Shown: positions 34,983 to 43,216 of the stretch, piece after piece
Layout of the letters: every line of letters begins with the position of its first letter
Position numbering within the stretch: the first letter of the stretch is position 1
NCBI RefSeq assembly: GCF_001559075.2
Contig: NZ_CP014015.2
Span: forward strand, 1,984,001 to 2,048,000
DNA from: Citrobacter amalonaticus
Lineage (GTDB): Bacteria; Pseudomonadota; Gammaproteobacteria; Enterobacterales; Enterobacteriaceae
Direction: 5' to 3'
DNA: 64,000 nt
The notes under the pieces: model-generated
What the model saw: only the letters and a program-made list of their open reading frames with translations
The model's database searches: none
What the model was told of the DNA's origin: nothing
Made by a program: the position numbers and the translations under genes

Positions 34983-35755
34983 GCTTTGTTCTCCCTGGGG
35001 TTTTCATTGTGGTCGCCGGGCAGACGGGTAATGCGCGCCTGGCGGGCCTGGTCTTCATCAAATTGTTTAATGGTGGTATGGACGAAACTGAGGTGCGCCA
35101 TCATCGCCTTACGCGCGCCGTCGGCGTCGCCCGCGAGAATGGCATCTAATACGGCCTGATGTTGCTCCGTCAGCCGGGAAAAGACGGGTGGAACGAGATA
35201 CATGCGTTGTCGGCTTTGCTTCACCGACGAATGCAGCACGTCGAAGAACCCGCGCATCGTTTGTAACAGCACCACGTTATGCGAGGCTTCGGCGATAGCC
35301 AGATGAAAACGAACGTCGGCCTGTGAGGCGAGATCCGGGTCTTCGCTGAGCGTGGCGTCAAAGCAGAGTTTGATTTTCTCTTTGTCGGCCGTGGTGGCGC
35401 GCATCGCCGCATGCCAGGCCGTACTGGCTTCGATGGCGTGTCGGGCTTCGAGAATATCGAAACTGTAATCCGGGTCGTCGGCCATCAGGGTTTTCAGTGG
35501 CTGAACGATGTTTTGTTCAGACCACTCTTCATGCTGCCAGCGGACAAACGTGCCGCCGCCGCGACGGCTGAGTAGCACGCCTTCGCTGACGAGCTTTGCC
35601 AGCGCTTCGCGCAGCGAGTTGCGCGAGACGCCAAGCTGTGCCGCCAGCTGGCGCTCGGCGGGCAATTTCATGCCCGCTTCCAGCTGTTGTTCTTCAATCA
35701 GCGCCCGCACACGAGAGGCAACCTCGTCCGACAGGCGTCTGGGCATCACGATCAT
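34979..35755 (-). CDS. lldR: L-lactate-responsive regulator LldR (GntR/FadR family)
   Basis: This 258-residue protein has an N-terminal winged helix (AERQLAAQLGVSRNSLREALAKLV near residues 33-56) and a C-terminal FCD ligand domain. It represses, and with L-lactate activates, the lldPRD operon. Its start and stop overlap lldP and lldD by four bases each, so the three genes are translationally coupled. Two palindromes fitting its operators lie upstream of lldP. Confidence 0.96.
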   Translation of the reverse strand: MIVMPRRLSDEVASRVRALIEEQQLEAGMKLPAERQLAAQLGVSRNSLREALAKLVSEGVLLSRRGGGTFVRWQHEEWSEQNIVQPLKTLMADDPDYSFDILEARHAIEASTAWHAAMRATTADKEKIKLCFDATLSEDPDLASQADVRFHLAIAEASHNVVLLQTMRGFFDVLHSSVKQSRQRMYLVPPVFSRLTEQHQAVLDAILAGDADGARKAMMAHLSFVHTTIKQFDEDQARQARITRLPGDHNENPRENKA

Positions 35756-37407
35756 GGAATCATCCAGGTTAAGACGTAAGCCTGAAGCGTGGTGATAACG
35801 CCCACCATGCAGGTGAAAATCAGGCTGTGTTTGACGGTAAAACGGAACAGATCCGACTCTTTGCCGACCAGTCCGACCGCCGCACAGGCGATGGCGATGG
35901 ACTGCGGCGAAATCATTTTGCCGGTGACGCCACCGGTGGTATTGGCCGCCACCATCAGCACATCGGACACGCCGATTTGCTGTGCGGCAGTCGCCTGCAG
36001 GGCGGCGAACAGCGCGTTAGATGAGGTATCTGAACCGGTCAGGAACACCCCCAGCCAGCCGAGGAATGGTGAGAAGAAGGTAAAGGCGCTGCCCGTGTGC
36101 GCCAGCGCTAACGCCAGCGTCGAGGAGAGCCCGGAATAGTTGGAGATAAACGCAAAGGCCAGCACCATCCCGATGGAGTAGATCGGCAGCGCCAGTTCCT
36201 TCAGCGTGCTGCCGAAGGTCTGAATGGCCGCGGAAGGCTTCATCTTCAGCCAGACGATGGACAGCAGCGCGGCGAACAGGATGGCGGTGCCGGTCGCGGA
36301 GAACCAGTCAAATTTATACACTGCCGCGTAGGCGGTGGCTTCGTGCACCACGGGCGGCATGCGGGCAACCAGTTTGTCGAGGAACGGGACCGGGATGTTA
36401 ATCACCCAGTCGTACAGCGCGCCGCCGGGAGCGAACAGGGCTTTAAACGGCGGCACGCTCCAGAGGGTCACGGTGGCCGTCAGGAACAGGAACGGTGACC
36501 AGGCGCGAACAACCTGTCCGGCGGTATAGTTCGTGCGTGCCAGCGTCTGATCAACCTGCGATGCGCCCATATCGCCAAAGCGGAAGATGCGAACCGGCTG
36601 CCAGCGTTTCAGGAACAGCGTCAGACAAACCAGCGACACCAGCGAGGAGATGATGTCCGGCAGTTCAGGGCCGATAAAGTTGGAGCTGAGGTACTGGGCA
36701 ATAGCAAACGAACCGCCCGCCACCATGACCGCAGGCCACGTCTCTTTCACGCCGCGCCAGCCGTCCATAATCGCCATGATCCAGAACAGCACGATAATCG
36801 TCAGGAACGGTAACTGACGACCAACCATCTGGCCGATTTCAAAGCTGTCGAGTCCGGTCACCTGGCCGGCGACCAGAATCGGGATCCCCATGGCGCCAAA
36901 CGCCACGGGCGCGGTGTTGACGATCAGGCACAGTCCGGCGGCATACAGTGGGTTAAAGCCGAGACCTACCAGCAGCGCGGCGGTGATGGCAACGGGGGCA
37001 CCGAATCCCGCCGCGCCTTCGAGGAAGGCGCCAAATGAGAAGCCGACGATCAGCATTTGCAAACGCTGGTCAGGGGTAATCGACAGAATGGACGAGCGGA
37101 TGATGTCGAACTGCCCGGTTTTCACCGAGATTTTGTAGACAAGCACCGCGGCGATAATGATCCAGGCAATCGGCCATAGACCGTAGAAGAAACCGTACAC
37201 CACCGAGGCCAGTGCGTGATCGACCGGCATTTTGTAGAACAGCAGCGCCACGGCCAGCGCAATCACCACCGTCCACGAGGCGGCAACATAGCCTTTCAGC
37301 TTGAGCTTAATCAGCGCGAAAAAGAAAAACAGAATCGGGAGCGATGCGATCAGACTGGAAAGCCAGATGTTACCGGCCGGATCGTAGTTTTGTTGCCAGA
37401 GATTCAT
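35752..37407 (-). CDS. lldP: L-lactate permease
   Basis: This 551-residue inner-membrane carrier imports L-lactate (also D-lactate and glycolate) with protons. About 12-14 hydrophobic helices are evident, with the lactate-permease signature GFGAFLEGAAGFGAP near residue 130. The start at 37407 gives the E. coli N-terminus MNLWQQNYDP and follows a strong AGGAG; a frame extension to 37434 is not needed. It heads lldPRD. Confidence 0.97.
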   Translation of the reverse strand: MNLWQQNYDPAGNIWLSSLIASLPILFFFFALIKLKLKGYVAASWTVVIALAVALLFYKMPVDHALASVVYGFFYGLWPIAWIIIAAVLVYKISVKTGQFDIIRSSILSITPDQRLQMLIVGFSFGAFLEGAAGFGAPVAITAALLVGLGFNPLYAAGLCLIVNTAPVAFGAMGIPILVAGQVTGLDSFEIGQMVGRQLPFLTIIVLFWIMAIMDGWRGVKETWPAVMVAGGSFAIAQYLSSNFIGPELPDIISSLVSLVCLTLFLKRWQPVRIFRFGDMGASQVDQTLARTNYTAGQVVRAWSPFLFLTATVTLWSVPPFKALFAPGGALYDWVINIPVPFLDKLVARMPPVVHEATAYAAVYKFDWFSATGTAILFAALLSIVWLKMKPSAAIQTFGSTLKELALPIYSIGMVLAFAFISNYSGLSSTLALALAHTGSAFTFFSPFLGWLGVFLTGSDTSSNALFAALQATAAQQIGVSDVLMVAANTTGGVTGKMISPQSIAIACAAVGLVGKESDLFRFTVKHSLIFTCMVGVITTLQAYVLTWMIP

Positions 37408-37481
37408 TGCAGGTCTCCTGAGGACCACACGCATAATGTAATGAGTCTGTGCTCATCTTTTCGTCACATTATGTGTAAAAG

Positions 37482-37492
37482 TGGTCCTGCCA
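37482..37492. promoter_or_regulatory. Predicted LldR operator O2 (lldP-proximal)
   Basis: TGGTCCTGCCA at 37482-37492 is an imperfect palindrome of the TTGGTnnnnCCAA type, about 75 bases before lldP. Its centre is about 126 bases from the second site. The two E. coli LldR operators are placed at about -105 and +22, almost the same distance. Confidence 0.65.
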
Positions 37493-37605
37493 ATATTGTA
37501 GTGTAGGGATAATGACAACGAATAGTTAATCAAATGTTATTTATTGGCAACGACAGTGTAGGCTTAAATTAATGAATTGTGAACCAGTGGTCGTAACAGA
37601 AGGGG

Positions 37606-37620
37606 ATTGGTAGGGCCAAT
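37606..37620. promoter_or_regulatory. Predicted LldR operator O1 (distal)
   Basis: ATTGGTAGGGCCAAT at 37606-37620 is a near-perfect palindrome (ATTGG/CCAAT) fitting a FadR-subfamily GntR operator. It lies upstream of the lldP promoter region, close to the 3' end of yibL. The promoter itself should lie between the two sites. Confidence 0.68.
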
Positions 37621-37629
37621 TAAGGAAGG

Positions 37630-37655
37630 ACCGGACAGCGGACGTGCTGCCCGGT
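37630..37655. terminator. Hairpin after yibL
   Basis: ACCGG-CAGC and GCTG-CCGGT arms (37630-37655) form a mostly paired stem with one internal mismatch. It sits six bases beyond the yibL stop on the minus strand, so it may terminate yibL before the lldP promoter region. Confidence 0.5.
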
Positions 37656-37661
37656 ATAAAA

Positions 37662-38024
37662 TCAAAACTCGGTTTTAGCGAAGCCCGTCATCTCTTGCAG
37701 GCCCATTTCGCGGCCTAAGGCCGTCATTGGATGAACCACCACCAGACCGCGCACGCTTTTCTTCAGCTTGCCCATATCGGCCTGCTCTTTTTTGGTGATC
37801 GCACGGCGGTACGGCAGGTTCATCAGTTTCTGCGCCTCTTTGCTCAGTTTCTGGCTGTGAACGTCACGCAGACGGGCGATTTCTGCTTCCAGCGTGGCTT
37901 TCTCTTTTTCCAGCTCAGCGTATTTATCGGCGGCTTCAACCAGGGACAGATCGGCCTGCTGGTGGCGGATAGCGTCGAGGCGATCGCTCAGACGTTTGAT
38001 TTCGTTTTTTTCGACTTCTTTCAT
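37662..38024 (-). CDS. yibL: YibL, ribosome-associated DUF2810 protein
   Basis: This 120-residue protein matches E. coli YibL in length. The first half is a charged coiled coil (residues about 5-60, with EIKRLSDRLDAIRHQQ and ELEKEKATLEAEIARL); the second half is basic (LPYRRAITKKEQADMGKLKKSVRG). E. coli YibL has been found associated with ribosomes, with no settled function. It stands alone between yibT and lldP. Confidence 0.92.
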   Translation of the reverse strand: MKEVEKNEIKRLSDRLDAIRHQQADLSLVEAADKYAELEKEKATLEAEIARLRDVHSQKLSKEAQKLMNLPYRRAITKKEQADMGKLKKSVRGLVVVHPMTALGREMGLQEMTGFAKTEF

Positions 38025-38311
38025 GGGATGGCTTCTGATAGAAATAAGGTGAATGGCCTATAGTATGCGCGCAGAGCGGGTTTATTCACAACTAATGGGA
38101 TAATAATAATCAAATGCTGCGAGTATTTATTTGCTAACTATTTTTCTAATGGACTGATTAATTAAGAATTTTAGACAATAACAGGATCATGTAAGAGATA
38201 ATTTGCCGCCGACGGATTAAGCACGTTTTCCTTAATATCATAACGCGGACGATCCTACACTAAAATTAACCGTTGCGCTTAAGCCCGGCGGGATCGCATG
38301 GAGGATATAAC

Positions 38312-38518
38312 ATGGCAAAAATAGGCGAGAATGTTCCGCTTCTGATTGATAAAGCTGTGGATTTTATGGCCTCAAGTCAGGCCTTCAAAGAGTATCTGAA
38401 TAAAATGCCTGAGCGTGACGACGTTCCGAGCGAAGTGCCTGCAGAAAATACGCAGATGTACCTGCAACGACTGAATTATTATCGGCGCCTGTATCAACCC
38501 GTGCAGGAAAAGGAGTAG
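38312..38518 (+). CDS. yibT: YibT, small conserved protein
   Basis: This 68-residue protein corresponds to E. coli YibT. It has the conserved N-terminal half GENVPLLIDKAVDFMASSQAF and a C-terminal YLQRLNYYRRLYQP segment. The ATG at 38312 is preceded by GGAGG at a good distance; upstream codons in frame are not supported. No signal peptide or membrane segment is seen. Function is unknown. Confidence 0.9.
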   Translation: MAKIGENVPLLIDKAVDFMASSQAFKEYLNKMPERDDVPSEVPAENTQMYLQRLNYYRRLYQPVQEKE

Positions 38519-38533
38519 CAGGCAGGGAGAGGC

Positions 38534-39124
38534 CTACTTCTGGAAGGCTTTTTTTAAGCTGATTTTAGAAATCAGCTCAGTCAGGGAGAGAACCATCGTC
38601 GAGCGCACCGCTTGCTGGTAGCGCTGGATTTGCATGGCGTACAAACTGGGGTCGGCGGCGTCAAACTGCGGCGGTGGCGGCAGCGCCAGTACGCAGTGCA
38701 GTTCACCGAACGGCCCGAGAATCTCATCATCCGTAAAGGCATACTCATTGCCGTCATGATTCATCTCTTCGCGCATCGCCATCAGCAGCTCCGCGTCTTC
38801 ATATTCAGGACGACTCAGGACGCCCAGACCGTAGATCAGTTTCAGGCGCACAGACAGATCGCCCAGCGGTCCGTCGCCGTCGAGTAACGGTTCTACAGCG
38901 TACTTCACTGCGTAGTCATCTTTGCGAAACACCTGAAGCACCAGAATGTTTACCGCCTCGGTGAGTAACTCCACGGCGGTGATCAGGAAGCTCCGTACGG
39001 TTTTGCCAGCATTCAGACGCTCAAGCACACGATTTTCAAAGGCCTGGGTTTGTTCCATTATTGCCTGCATATCTGACAATCTATTAATCAGGCGCAGGGG
39101 CTCCTGCGCCAGTTCCAGCAGCAT
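38534..39124 (-). CDS. mtlR: mannitol operon repressor MtlR
   Basis: This 196-residue protein has the all-helical MtlR fold and E. coli length. It represses mtlADR, though no classical DNA-binding domain is present and the mechanism is not settled. Its ATG overlaps the mtlD stop by one base (TAATG). It is the last gene of mtlADR and converges on yibT. Confidence 0.95.
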   Translation of the reverse strand: MLLELAQEPLRLINRLSDMQAIMEQTQAFENRVLERLNAGKTVRSFLITAVELLTEAVNILVLQVFRKDDYAVKYAVEPLLDGDGPLGDLSVRLKLIYGLGVLSRPEYEDAELLMAMREEMNHDGNEYAFTDDEILGPFGELHCVLALPPPPQFDAADPSLYAMQIQRYQQAVRSTMVLSLTELISKISLKKAFQK

Positions 39125-40269
39125 TACTTTGCGTTATATGCGCTAACGGCCTCGACAACGACATCGCTGTTGATATCCAGCCCGGAAATCTGGGCAAGCG
39201 CAGCCTGTGGGCCTTTCTCGGCGATCAGCGCGGCCAGCTCCTGCGCCTGCGGATCGTCTTCGCTACGGAAGTGCATGGCGGCAGCAATCCCTTTGACCAG
39301 GTTAGCGTGCGGCAGATGGTATTCCAGCGTACCCAGCAACGGTTTGATTAAACGGTCACCCGCGCTCAGTTTACGCAGCGGCTGGCGGCCAACGCGCTCA
39401 ACGTCATCTTTCAGATACGGGTTTTCAAAACGACCGAGGATTTTCTGAATGTATGCCGCATGTTTGTCGGCATCAAAACCGTAGCGTTTGATCAGCACCG
39501 CGCCGCTCTCTTCCATCGCCCCTTTGACCACAGCGCGGATTTTCTCGTCGAGAATCGCGTCGCGGATGGTCTGATGACCGGTCAATTTTCCGAGGTACGC
39601 GGTTATAGCATGCCCGGTGTTCAGCGTGAAGAGTTTACGTTCGACAAATGCCATCAGGTTATCAGTTAATTCCATTCCCGGGATGTTCGGCAGCTCGCCT
39701 TTGAACTGGGTCTGGTCAACGATCCACTCGCTGAAGGTTTCGACAGTCACTTCCAGCGGATCGTGGGTCGCAGAGGCTGACGGCGGCACGATGCGGTCAA
39801 CGGCGGAATCCACGAAGCCGACATGGGCTTCAACCCAGGCTTTGTCGTCTTCAGCCAGCGCATTCAGCACATGGCCTTTCAGTTGAGTGGTGCCTCGTAC
39901 CATGTTTTCACAGGCGATGATGTTCAGCGGGGTGGTGATCCCTTGCGCTTTGCGTTTGGCCAGGCCTTTAGCGATAGCCGGAGCGATGCGCTCCAGCACG
40001 ACCGGGCCAACGGCTGTGGTGACCAGGTCAACCTGCGCGATCAGCTCAACAACGTCATCGCCAATGCTGCTTACCGCGTTGACGCCAGTCACGGTATCCA
40101 CCTGCTCGTTTTCACCCACAACGTGAACCTGGTAGCTATGACGGGCATTCAGGGCGTCGAGCACGACCTGATTTACATCAGCGAATGTCAGTTGTATCCC
40201 CGCGTCCGCCAGCAGTTTGCCGATAAAGCCACGACCGATATTACCTGCGCCAAAATGTAATGCTTTCAT
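39124..40269 (-). CDS. mtlD: mannitol-1-phosphate 5-dehydrogenase
   Basis: This 381-residue NAD enzyme oxidises mannitol 1-phosphate to fructose 6-phosphate. It starts MKALHFGAGNIGRGFIG, with the NAD-binding GxGxxGRG directly at the N-terminus. A frame extension to 40485 runs through repeat sequence and the mtlA end and is rejected. The polyol-dehydrogenase lysine region is present (LFTLNTGHA near residue 200). It lies between mtlA and mtlR, separated from mtlA by a palindromic repeat cluster. Confidence 0.97.
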   Translation of the reverse strand: MKALHFGAGNIGRGFIGKLLADAGIQLTFADVNQVVLDALNARHSYQVHVVGENEQVDTVTGVNAVSSIGDDVVELIAQVDLVTTAVGPVVLERIAPAIAKGLAKRKAQGITTPLNIIACENMVRGTTQLKGHVLNALAEDDKAWVEAHVGFVDSAVDRIVPPSASATHDPLEVTVETFSEWIVDQTQFKGELPNIPGMELTDNLMAFVERKLFTLNTGHAITAYLGKLTGHQTIRDAILDEKIRAVVKGAMEESGAVLIKRYGFDADKHAAYIQKILGRFENPYLKDDVERVGRQPLRKLSAGDRLIKPLLGTLEYHLPHANLVKGIAAAMHFRSEDDPQAQELAALIAEKGPQAALAQISGLDINSDVVVEAVSAYNAK

Positions 40270-40298
40270 AGTAGTAACCTTCATTAATGTTTTTACCC

Positions 40299-40362
40299 GA
40301 GAGGGCTGGGGTGAGGGGAAATCTGTTGATCCCTCACCCAAACCCTCTCCACAAGGGAGAGG
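40299..40362. repeat. GAGAGGG/CCCTCACC palindromic repeat
   Basis: GAGAGGGCTGGGGTGAGGG at 40299-40317 pairs with CCCTCACCCAAACCCTCTCC at 40331-40350 with two or three mismatches. The right arm can alternatively pair with GGGAGAGG at 40355-40362. I know this family as a common enterobacterial intergenic repeat. It lies inside the mtlA-mtlD intercistronic gap and can switch between two hairpins. Confidence 0.75.
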
Positions 40363-40371
40363 ATTGGGTCG

Positions 40372-40397
40372 GCCCGATAAGCGTAATGCCATCGGGC
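40372..40397. repeat. REP-like hairpin just after mtlA
   Basis: GCCCGATAAGCGTAATGCCATCGGGC at 40372-40397 is a palindrome of REP type (arms GCCCGAT and ATCGGGC, central AGCGTAATG). It ends nine bases from the mtlA stop. It may protect mtlA mRNA from 3' decay and lower mtlD expression. Confidence 0.78.
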
Positions 40398-40405
40398 CAC
40401 GGGGT

Positions 40406-42319
40406 TTACTTACGACCCGCCAACAGCGCCAGCACTTCATCCACGCTGGTGGTGTTAGCCAGGCGTTCGATGACGGATTCGTCATCCAGCGCGTTGGTCA
40501 GGCTGGTAATCACCTGAATGTGCTCGTTGTTGCGAGCGGCGATACCGATCACCAGACGGGCGATGTCGTCTTCTTCTTCACCGAAGCGAACGCCTTGTGG
40601 GTACTGGCAGAACACGACGCCGGTTTTCAGTACGCGGTCTTTCGCTTCAACTGTACCGTGCGGAACGGCGATAGACTCACCCAGATAGGTTGGGGTCAGT
40701 TTCTCACGTTCCAGCATCGCATCGACATATTCTGGCTCAACGTAGCCGCCTTTCACCAGCTGCTCACCGGCGAAGCGAATCGCTTCTTCTTTGGTCGTTG
40801 CCGTACGTCCGAGGAAGATATTCTCCGCACCCAGTTTGAACAGGTTGTTATCCCCTTCATCAAAGCTGTCTTTCAGGCTGTCGCGGACTTTGACTTCATT
40901 ATCAGTGTGGCGCTGCGCGGCAACCAGACGCTCGGTCAGGCTGGAGTACAGGCCGCTGTCGAGGAAGTTGGTCAGCGAAATATGCTGCGCCTGCGGTACC
41001 TGACGCATCGCACGTTCGGTGAGATCGCGGTGGGTGATGACCAGGTCAACATCCGGTGGCAGGTTGTTAATCGCGCTGTTGGTGACCGAGATCTGGCTCA
41101 GACCTGCATCCTGCACTTTCTTACGCAGTACGCCGGCGCCCATTGCGCTGGAACCCATACCGGCATCACAGGCAACGATGATTTTACGCACGTGGCTCAG
41201 GTCGTTGGTGACATCGCCAGCAGACAGCGGAGTACCGCCTTTGGATTCTGCTTTCATGTCATGCATACGACGGGTCGCCGCTTCAATGTCATCGTCTTCT
41301 TTCACTTTGCTGGTTTTCAGCAGAATGGCAGAGACAACGAAGGAGACCGCCATTGCCGCACAGATTGCTGCGATGTTAGCGAAGTAGGCGCCTTTCGGCG
41401 TCATCGCCAGCACAGCCAGGATAGAACCCGGAGACGCCGGAGAAACCAGACCGCCGTTCAGGATAGTCAGCGTAAACACGCCAGTCATACCGCCGAGGAT
41501 AACGGCGAGGATCAGACGCGGATTCATCAGCACATACGGGAAGTAAATTTCGTGGATACCGCCCAGGAAGTGGATGATTGCCGCACCGCCTGCAGACTGT
41601 TTAGCACTACCGCGACCAAAGAACATGTACGCCAGCAGAACACCCATCCCCGGACCCGGGTTGGCTTCAATCAGGAAGAAGATGGATTTACCCAACTCAT
41701 GGGACTGCTGAATACCCAGAGGTGAGAAGATACCGTGGTTGATGGCGTTGTTCAGGAACAGGATTTTCGCCGGTTCAACGAAGATAGACGCCAGCGGCAG
41801 CATGTCATGGACAACCATGAAGTTAACGCCTGCAGCCAACACTTTCGACAGAACTTCAACTGCTGGACCAATGCCGAGGAATGCCAGAATGGCGAGGATC
41901 ATACCGATGATGCCAGCGGAGAAGTTATTCACCAGCATCTCAAAACCGGATTTGATCTTACCGTCTACCCAACCATCGAAATGTTTGATTGCCCAGCCGC
42001 CCAGAGGACCGGCGATCATCGCACCGAGGAACATCGGCATGTCTGCGCCGACGATAACGCCCATGGTAGTGATTGCACCCACCACGCCGCCGCGTTCGCC
42101 ACCCACCAGTCTACCGCCGGTATAACCGATCAGCAGCGGCAGGAGATAGGTGATCATTGGGCCGACCAGCTTCGCCAGCGTTTCGTTTGGCAACCACCCT
42201 GTCGGAATAAATAGTGCGGTGATAATACCCCACGCGATAAACGCGCCGATATTTGGCATCACCATATTGCTGAGGAATCGACCAAAGCTTTGCACCTTGA
42301 TCTTAATATCGGATGACAT
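40406..42319 (-). CDS. mtlA: mannitol-specific PTS enzyme IICBA
   Basis: This 637-residue protein imports and phosphorylates D-mannitol. Domains in order are EIIC, a membrane transport domain of about six to eight helices (residues 1-340); EIIB with phospho-cysteine 384 in CDAGMGSSAMG; and EIIA with the phospho-histidine in SIAVPHGT near residue 554. Length equals the E. coli protein. It is first in mtlADR, behind a long region holding four CRP sites. Confidence 0.98.
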   Translation of the reverse strand: MSSDIKIKVQSFGRFLSNMVMPNIGAFIAWGIITALFIPTGWLPNETLAKLVGPMITYLLPLLIGYTGGRLVGGERGGVVGAITTMGVIVGADMPMFLGAMIAGPLGGWAIKHFDGWVDGKIKSGFEMLVNNFSAGIIGMILAILAFLGIGPAVEVLSKVLAAGVNFMVVHDMLPLASIFVEPAKILFLNNAINHGIFSPLGIQQSHELGKSIFFLIEANPGPGMGVLLAYMFFGRGSAKQSAGGAAIIHFLGGIHEIYFPYVLMNPRLILAVILGGMTGVFTLTILNGGLVSPASPGSILAVLAMTPKGAYFANIAAICAAMAVSFVVSAILLKTSKVKEDDDIEAATRRMHDMKAESKGGTPLSAGDVTNDLSHVRKIIVACDAGMGSSAMGAGVLRKKVQDAGLSQISVTNSAINNLPPDVDLVITHRDLTERAMRQVPQAQHISLTNFLDSGLYSSLTERLVAAQRHTDNEVKVRDSLKDSFDEGDNNLFKLGAENIFLGRTATTKEEAIRFAGEQLVKGGYVEPEYVDAMLEREKLTPTYLGESIAVPHGTVEAKDRVLKTGVVFCQYPQGVRFGEEEDDIARLVIGIAARNNEHIQVITSLTNALDDESVIERLANTTSVDEVLALLAGRK

Positions 42320-42462
42320 AAAAACACCCCTTCTTATGTTTGCTGTCGCGCAGGCTGGAAGCCCGAGGTTTTGTTAATGTAGCGGCAGAGGTAGCCGGAC
42401 CCTGTAGATATATTGCGAAATCTGGCACTGAATCGTTAAGCTGTCCAGTCAGTGACCTTTAA

Positions 42463-42478
42463 TGTGATTTGTATCACA
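42463..42478. promoter_or_regulatory. CRP site 1 upstream of mtlA
   Basis: TGTGATTTGTATCACA at 42463-42478 is a near-perfect CRP palindrome (TGTGA-N6-TCACA), about 145 bases before the mtlA start. Confidence 0.85.
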
Positions 42479-42506
42479 TAAATATAGGGGGTAGGGAGGT
42501 GATTGA

Positions 42507-42522
42507 TGTGATGTTAATCACA
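42507..42522. promoter_or_regulatory. CRP site 2 upstream of mtlA
   Basis: TGTGATGTTAATCACA at 42507-42522 fits TGTGA-N6-TCACA perfectly. Its centre is 44 bases (about four helical turns) from site 1. Confidence 0.88.
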
Positions 42523-42579
42523 AAATGACTGTGTAAAAAAACAACAAACCGCCGTTATAAACCATTAATGGCATAAATT

Positions 42580-42595
42580 TGTGATGCGTCTCACG
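42580..42595. promoter_or_regulatory. CRP site 3 upstream of mtlA
   Basis: TGTGATGCGTCTCACG at 42580-42595 matches both CRP half-sites except the last base. Confidence 0.75.
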
Positions 42596-42623
42596 TTTTA
42601 TGTTTGCCTGTTTGTTGAATGTT

Positions 42624-42639
42624 TGTGATCTGAATCACA
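42624..42639. promoter_or_regulatory. CRP site 4 between mtlA and yibI
   Basis: TGTGATCTGAATCACA at 42624-42639 is a perfect TGTGA-N6-TCACA palindrome, extended by flanking T and A. Sites 3 and 4 are 44 bases apart, the same spacing as sites 1 and 2. Confidence 0.88.
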
Positions 42640-42851
42640 AGAAATCGTCATCCGGATTTGTCCCGATGTGATCCTGGGCAGATTCCTCTCGTCGTTACAT
42701 GGCCTGATGTCATTAAGTAACCATCTGGCGCGAAAAATAGTCTTTGGCGTGATGGCGAAAATGCATAACTCCAATTATGTTCAAATCATCAGCCAAATTG
42801 CATTCGGCTGCCTGCAATAAAAACTCAAATGGGCGTGAAGTCGAGGCGGAT

Positions 42852-43214
42852 ATGTTTCTAAATTATTTCGCGTTGGGTGTGCTGATCTTCGTGTTTCTGG
42901 TGATCTTTTACGGCGTGATTGCCATCCATGATATCCCCTATTTAATTGCGAAGAAACGCAACCACCCGCATGCCGATGCTATTCATACCGCAGGCTGGGT
43001 GAGCCTGTTTACGCTCCATGTGATCTGGCCGTTTTTGTGGATTTGGGCAACCCTCTACCAACCGGAACGCGGCTGGGGAATGCATAATCACACCACGCCG
43101 CCGGGACAAGAGCCCGATCCTGAAATTGCCGCGTTATCCGCGCGTATTACACAACTCGAGAAAAAACTGGCCGAAGTAAAAACGGCTGACAATACGACGT
43201 TTCCGGAGATTTAA
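42852..43214 (+). CDS. yibI: YibI, DUF3302 inner-membrane protein
   Basis: This 120-residue protein has an N-terminal membrane helix (residues about 5-25, LGVLIFVFLVIFYGVIAIHD) and a second hydrophobic stretch (about 50-70, VSLFTLHVIWPFLWIWATLY). A short charged coiled tail follows. The conserved IPYLIAKKRNHPHADAIH loop lies between the helices. The ATG at 42852 follows GAGGCGGA and gives the same start as the paralogue yiaW. It precedes yibH by two bases. Its function is unknown; it probably assists the YibH membrane fusion protein. Confidence 0.92.
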   Translation: MFLNYFALGVLIFVFLVIFYGVIAIHDIPYLIAKKRNHPHADAIHTAGWVSLFTLHVIWPFLWIWATLYQPERGWGMHNHTTPPGQEPDPEIAALSARITQLEKKLAEVKTADNTTFPEI

Positions 43215-43216
43215 TC

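Noticed and set aside
40270..40485. N-terminal extension of mtlD by 72 codons
   Set aside because: The extension crosses the palindromic repeats and the end of mtlA, and the NAD-binding motif of MtlD normally begins at residue 6 of the shorter form.
40217..41725. Open frame of 502 codons on the plus strand opposite mtlA and the mtlA-mtlD gap
   Set aside because: mtlA is complete with all PTS residues on the minus strand. The antisense protein shows no family pattern and runs through a repeat cluster.
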